Below, piece after piece: positions 61,313-64,000 of a stretch of 64,000 bases of DNA (position 1 is the first letter of the stretch; each line of letters starts with the position of its first letter). A model generated the notes under the pieces. The model was given only the letters and a program-made list of their open reading frames with translations, searched no databases and was not told where the DNA came from. Location: contig JAIL01000256.1 in NCBI GenBank assembly GCA_000725195.1, positions 1 to 64,000 on the forward strand, given 5' to 3'. The position numbers and the translations under genes are program-made. Source of the DNA: Snodgrassella alvi SCGC AB-598-O02. GTDB taxonomy: Bacteria; Pseudomonadota; Gammaproteobacteria; Burkholderiales; Neisseriaceae.

Positions 61313-62841
61313 AAACTTTACAGGCCCTATACCGCTGCCAGTTATTAACCGGTCAAGGCATCTGGCATTTGCTCAACAGTATCCGTACAGACGGCATGAA
61401 TTTAATGGCTTTACTGTATGTGCGTCAAAAACTTTCTCCGCTTCAGACAGCAATTGATACAGAAGACAGTTGTATAAATTACCGTACACTTTACCTTCAG
61501 TCCCGCCAATTGGCCGATCAGCTGGCCATTCATTGCGCCATCAAACCACATCAAAAAATAGCCGTGATGGCCAACAACCACATTGTTCAGGTGCATACCC
61601 TTTTTGCACTGGCTGCATTGGGAGCAGATATCTATCTGTTAAATACCGAATTATCAGCCAGTCAATTACAAAGTATTCATCACGATGTTCAGTTTGACTG
61701 GATTATTCACGATCCGGAAATTACCGTACTCCCCGCAGTTAAAACCTTGCCTACTTACCACCAGCATCTGGTTTCTGTGTTTTCACTGTTAACCACCCCG
61801 GTCAACCCTCGGCCAGTTAAACGCAAACCCAACCATTTCTCAAAAATAACCGTACTCACCAGTGGCACTACTGGCCGCTTCAAACTGGCTGGTCGCAGCA
61901 GTCGGGCAAAAAATTTCCTTAGCCCATTCTCTCAACTACTGGTGCAATTAAATCTTAGTTTATATAAAAAAGTATATATTGCCACCCCCATTTATCATGG
62001 CTTTGGTATGGCCACTTTATGCATGTCCGTGCTACTGGGTGCAACCATATTTCTGACCCGACGTTTTCATCACGAAAAAGCTTGTCAGCTTATTGCCGCT
62101 AATCAAATCGAAGTAGTCACACTAGTACCATTAATGTTAACCAGAATGATGAACTATTGCGAAACACAGCTGCAAAGTCTACGGTGCATTATTACCGGCG
62201 GAGCCCCGATTACACCAGCGCTGGTTACACAGGTATTAAATCGACTTGGCAAAATATTATTTAACTTATATGGCACCTCCGAAGCCGGAGTATGCATGAT
62301 TGCCTCACCTCAAGATCTGGCAATTCAGCCATCTACAATTGGCAAACCTCTGCAAGGGCTATCAGCCAAACTACTGTTAAACCCTACCGCGAACGATACA
62401 CAAGGTGAACTTTACATCAAATGCGCTTGGTCTGCTTTAGGCAAGCGCTGGGTCGGCACCGGAGATTTAGCTTATAAAGATACAGCTGGTTATTACTACC
62501 TGCAAGGGCGCATCGATGACATGATCGTTTCCGCAGGCGAGAACGTTTACCCCTTCGAGCTTGAAAACAGCTTACTTAACCACCCGCAAATTACTGATAC
62601 CGCAGTAATCAGCGTTCCAGACCAAGAATTCGGCCAAAGACTGGTAGCCTTTATTGTGTTAAACCCAGCTAGCGACCAAAACGAACTCACCATCAAAGAC
62701 TGGTTAAAAACCCAGATTGCACGTTACCAGATGCCCAAAAAAATTATCTTAATAGATGAACTTCCCATGACCACAATCGGCAAAGTGGATAGAAAAAAAC
62801 TTCGTCAAATTATTTCCACAACAATAACAACACGACCATAA
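61306..62841 (+). CDS. AMP-dependent synthetase/ligase (acyl-CoA synthetase-like)
   Basis: A 511-residue ANL-superfamily enzyme. The P-loop is TVLTSGTTGRFK, where the usual SSGTTGxPK proline-glycine-type residues are replaced by RF. The A5 motif is YGTSEAGVC, the hinge region is GDLAYKDTAGYYYLQGRIDD, and the catalytic lysine is in TTIGKVDRKKLRQ near the C-terminus. It would adenylate a carboxylic acid and pass it to CoA or another thiol. An upstream frame start at 61180 is ignored because ATG 61306 overlaps the SDR stop, giving coupled translation, and starts the conserved part. The substrate is unknown. Confidence 0.85.
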   Translation: MLKTLQALYRCQLLTGQGIWHLLNSIRTDGMNLMALLYVRQKLSPLQTAIDTEDSCINYRTLYLQSRQLADQLAIHCAIKPHQKIAVMANNHIVQVHTLFALAALGADIYLLNTELSASQLQSIHHDVQFDWIIHDPEITVLPAVKTLPTYHQHLVSVFSLLTTPVNPRPVKRKPNHFSKITVLTSGTTGRFKLAGRSSRAKNFLSPFSQLLVQLNLSLYKKVYIATPIYHGFGMATLCMSVLLGATIFLTRRFHHEKACQLIAANQIEVVTLVPLMLTRMMNYCETQLQSLRCIITGGAPITPALVTQVLNRLGKILFNLYGTSEAGVCMIASPQDLAIQPSTIGKPLQGLSAKLLLNPTANDTQGELYIKCAWSALGKRWVGTGDLAYKDTAGYYYLQGRIDDMIVSAGENVYPFELENSLLNHPQITDTAVISVPDQEFGQRLVAFIVLNPASDQNELTIKDWLKTQIARYQMPKKIILIDELPMTTIGKVDRKKLRQIISTTITTRP

Positions 62842-63251
62842 TTTACTGCTTACTTTCTGTACAGTTGATCTCTGTGGATAACTTAGCCTCCGTATGGTCG
62901 AGAAGGATTTAATAAAGCTATAAATACCTAATGGTCTGATTTATTTTACTGTAACCACCATACCACCTTATACAGACAATATCACCCAAATCAGAATATC
63001 AGCATCATTAGACATATTTCCGCATTGTCTGCATAAAAATTAATGATAAACAAATATAATTTACCGTTTAAAAAGATAATTGGATAAAGAAAAGATTAGA
63101 TTCGAAGAGAACCCGCTCAACAACATCATTGATAACTGTGTAAATAATAAACGTAATAAAAAAATCAGAATGAATTAAACATCCTGAAAAATGGGCTGAA
63201 CCTGCATCAGCCCAACATCTTGTTTAGTCAGTTTTCATTTTAGAAAAAATA
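62842..63251. other. Spacer before mnmE 3' end
   Basis: About 410 bp of AT-rich DNA between the AMP-ligase gene and mnmE. It contains the mnmE terminator and a single DnaA-box-like TGTGGATAA at 62873-62881. A lone box is not evidence of an origin. Confidence 0.5.
63186..63214 (-). terminator. Terminator after mnmE
   Basis: On the minus strand TGGGCTGA and TCAGCCCA form a perfect 8-bp stem followed by TTTTTC, about 40 bp after the mnmE stop. Confidence 0.75.
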
Positions 63252-64000
63252 CTATTTACCAATACAAAAACGACTGAAAATCACCCCGAGCAGATCATCT
63301 GCACTGAATTCACCAGTAATCTCATTTAAAGCATTCTGAGCCAGACGCAAATGTTCAGCAAATAATTCAATCTCATCATGCTGACACTGCCCGGCGTACA
63401 TCAACTCCTGCTGAGCCTGCTGTAACGCCTGAATATGACGAGTTCTGGCCAGAAATAGTCCTTCACTTTCTCCCTGCCAGCCGACTTGCTGCAACAAAGC
63501 ATCCCGTAATAAATCCAGTCCGGTACCATTTTTAGCCGATAAAGCAATCACCTTTTCTGCATCGGAAAAAGCCTGTAGTTGGCCAGTTTCACGTGAAACA
63601 CTGCTAGCAACCTCACCAGTCAGATCTATTTTGTTATGAACTTCAATCTTATGTAAACCGGCTGGCAACTGCGCTAGAATGTCAGCTGTTATCTCATTCA
63701 GCCCCTCGCGCTGATCAACCAGAATCAAGGCAACATCAGCCTGCTGTACGGCTTGCTGGCTGCGCTCAATACCGATTTTTTCTACCACATCATCAGTCTG
63801 TCGTAAGCCAGCTGTGTCAATAATATGCACCGGCACACCATCTAGAGTAATTTGTTCGCGCACCGTATCACGTGTGGTACCGGCAATATCAGTAACAATG
63901 GCTACTTCTTCGCCGGCCAGCGCATTGAGTAAACTGGACTTGCCGACATTAGGTGCCCCCACCAATACCACTTTCATTCCTTCACGCAGTAAAGCTCCTT
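63252..64000 (-). CDS. mnmE: tRNA modification GTPase MnmE, C-terminal part (partial)
   Basis: The 3' part of mnmE, about 250 residues to the stop; the gene continues beyond the right edge, where the frame stays open (GALLREG before the internal Met). The G domain has GAPNVGKSS (G1), DTAG (G3) and NKID (G4), and the C-terminal CIGK is the family's catalytic cysteine motif. With MnmG it makes the wobble-uridine modification cmnm5U. The missing part would contain the folate-binding N-terminal domain and the first helical portion. Confidence 0.96.
   Translation of the reverse strand, partial: GALLREGMKVVLVGAPNVGKSSLLNALAGEEVAIVTDIAGTTRDTVREQITLDGVPVHIIDTAGLRQTDDVVEKIGIERSQQAVQQADVALILVDQREGLNEITADILAQLPAGLHKIEVHNKIDLTGEVASSVSRETGQLQAFSDAEKVIALSAKNGTGLDLLRDALLQQVGWQGESEGLFLARTRHIQALQQAQQELMYAGQCQHDEIELFAEHLRLAQNALNEITGEFSADDLLGVIFSRFCIGK

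Noticed and set aside
62873..62881. Perfect DnaA box TGTGGATAA near mnmE, hinting at oriC
   Set aside because: Only one box here; another perfect match lies inside the SDR gene (about 60687), so single matches occur by chance. dnaA is not in the window.

Overview
The window looks like a chromosomal segment of an AT-rich betaproteobacterium of the family Neisseriaceae. Supporting signs are the long co-directional block rpsB-tsf-pyrH-frr-uppS-cdsA-dxr-rseP-bamA-ompH-lpxD-fabZ-lpxA, an Omp85-size BamA of 797 residues, a short-form HisG, a short QueF and a 16S-tRNA-Ile-tRNA-Ala-23S-5S operon. Low GC, long gene-poor spacers and several decayed reading frames suggest a host-restricted lineage such as the bee-gut symbiont Snodgrassella. 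That identification is inference from gene content, not from a search.

Layout. 1-9300: gene-poor start with a decayed frame, a universal stress protein, thioesterase-xerC, a Fur-boxed TonB-dependent receptor of heme/hemoglobin type, a DJ-1/PfpI protein, an AI-2E/PerM permease and an Fsr-type MFS exporter. 9500-15014: complete rRNA operon on the minus strand, with promoter, boxA elements and terminator. 16029-17972: tonB-exbB-exbD, which would energise the receptor. 18482-19495: an unrecognised multi-pass membrane protein. 20495-33325: translation and envelope biogenesis block (ribosomal protein S2 to lipid A) on the minus strand, with intrinsic terminators after rpsB and tsf. 33544-41000: fthC, nitroreductase, a secreted FAD oxidase, a NERD-domain protein, tRNA-Leu and long spacers holding decayed genes. 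41070-44565: hisG, a NYN/LOTUS protein, hisD. 44954-56432: VOC protein, small lipoprotein, purB, prfB with its programmed frameshift, yhhQ and queF (queF under a preQ1 riboswitch), aroG, ftsEX, grxC, secB and an MHS-type transporter. 56901-62841: accessory region with a DUF1653 protein, the 3' tail of a P4-type primase, repeated copies of that tail separating cargo genes (oxidoreductase/LysR pair, YjbR protein), then an SDR plus AMP-ligase operon. 63252-64000: 3' part of mnmE, cut by the window edge.

The parts that are not textbook housekeeping are the repeat-punctuated primase-tail island (57.1-60.5 kb), the NYN-LOTUS-AT-hook protein between hisG and hisD, the translationally coupled SDR/AMP-ligase pair, the NERD/zinc-ribbon protein and several gene relics in the spacers, the clearest at 34.7-35.1 kb. 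I did not find a CRISPR array, an intact transposase, an intact prophage or a recognisable known defence system.
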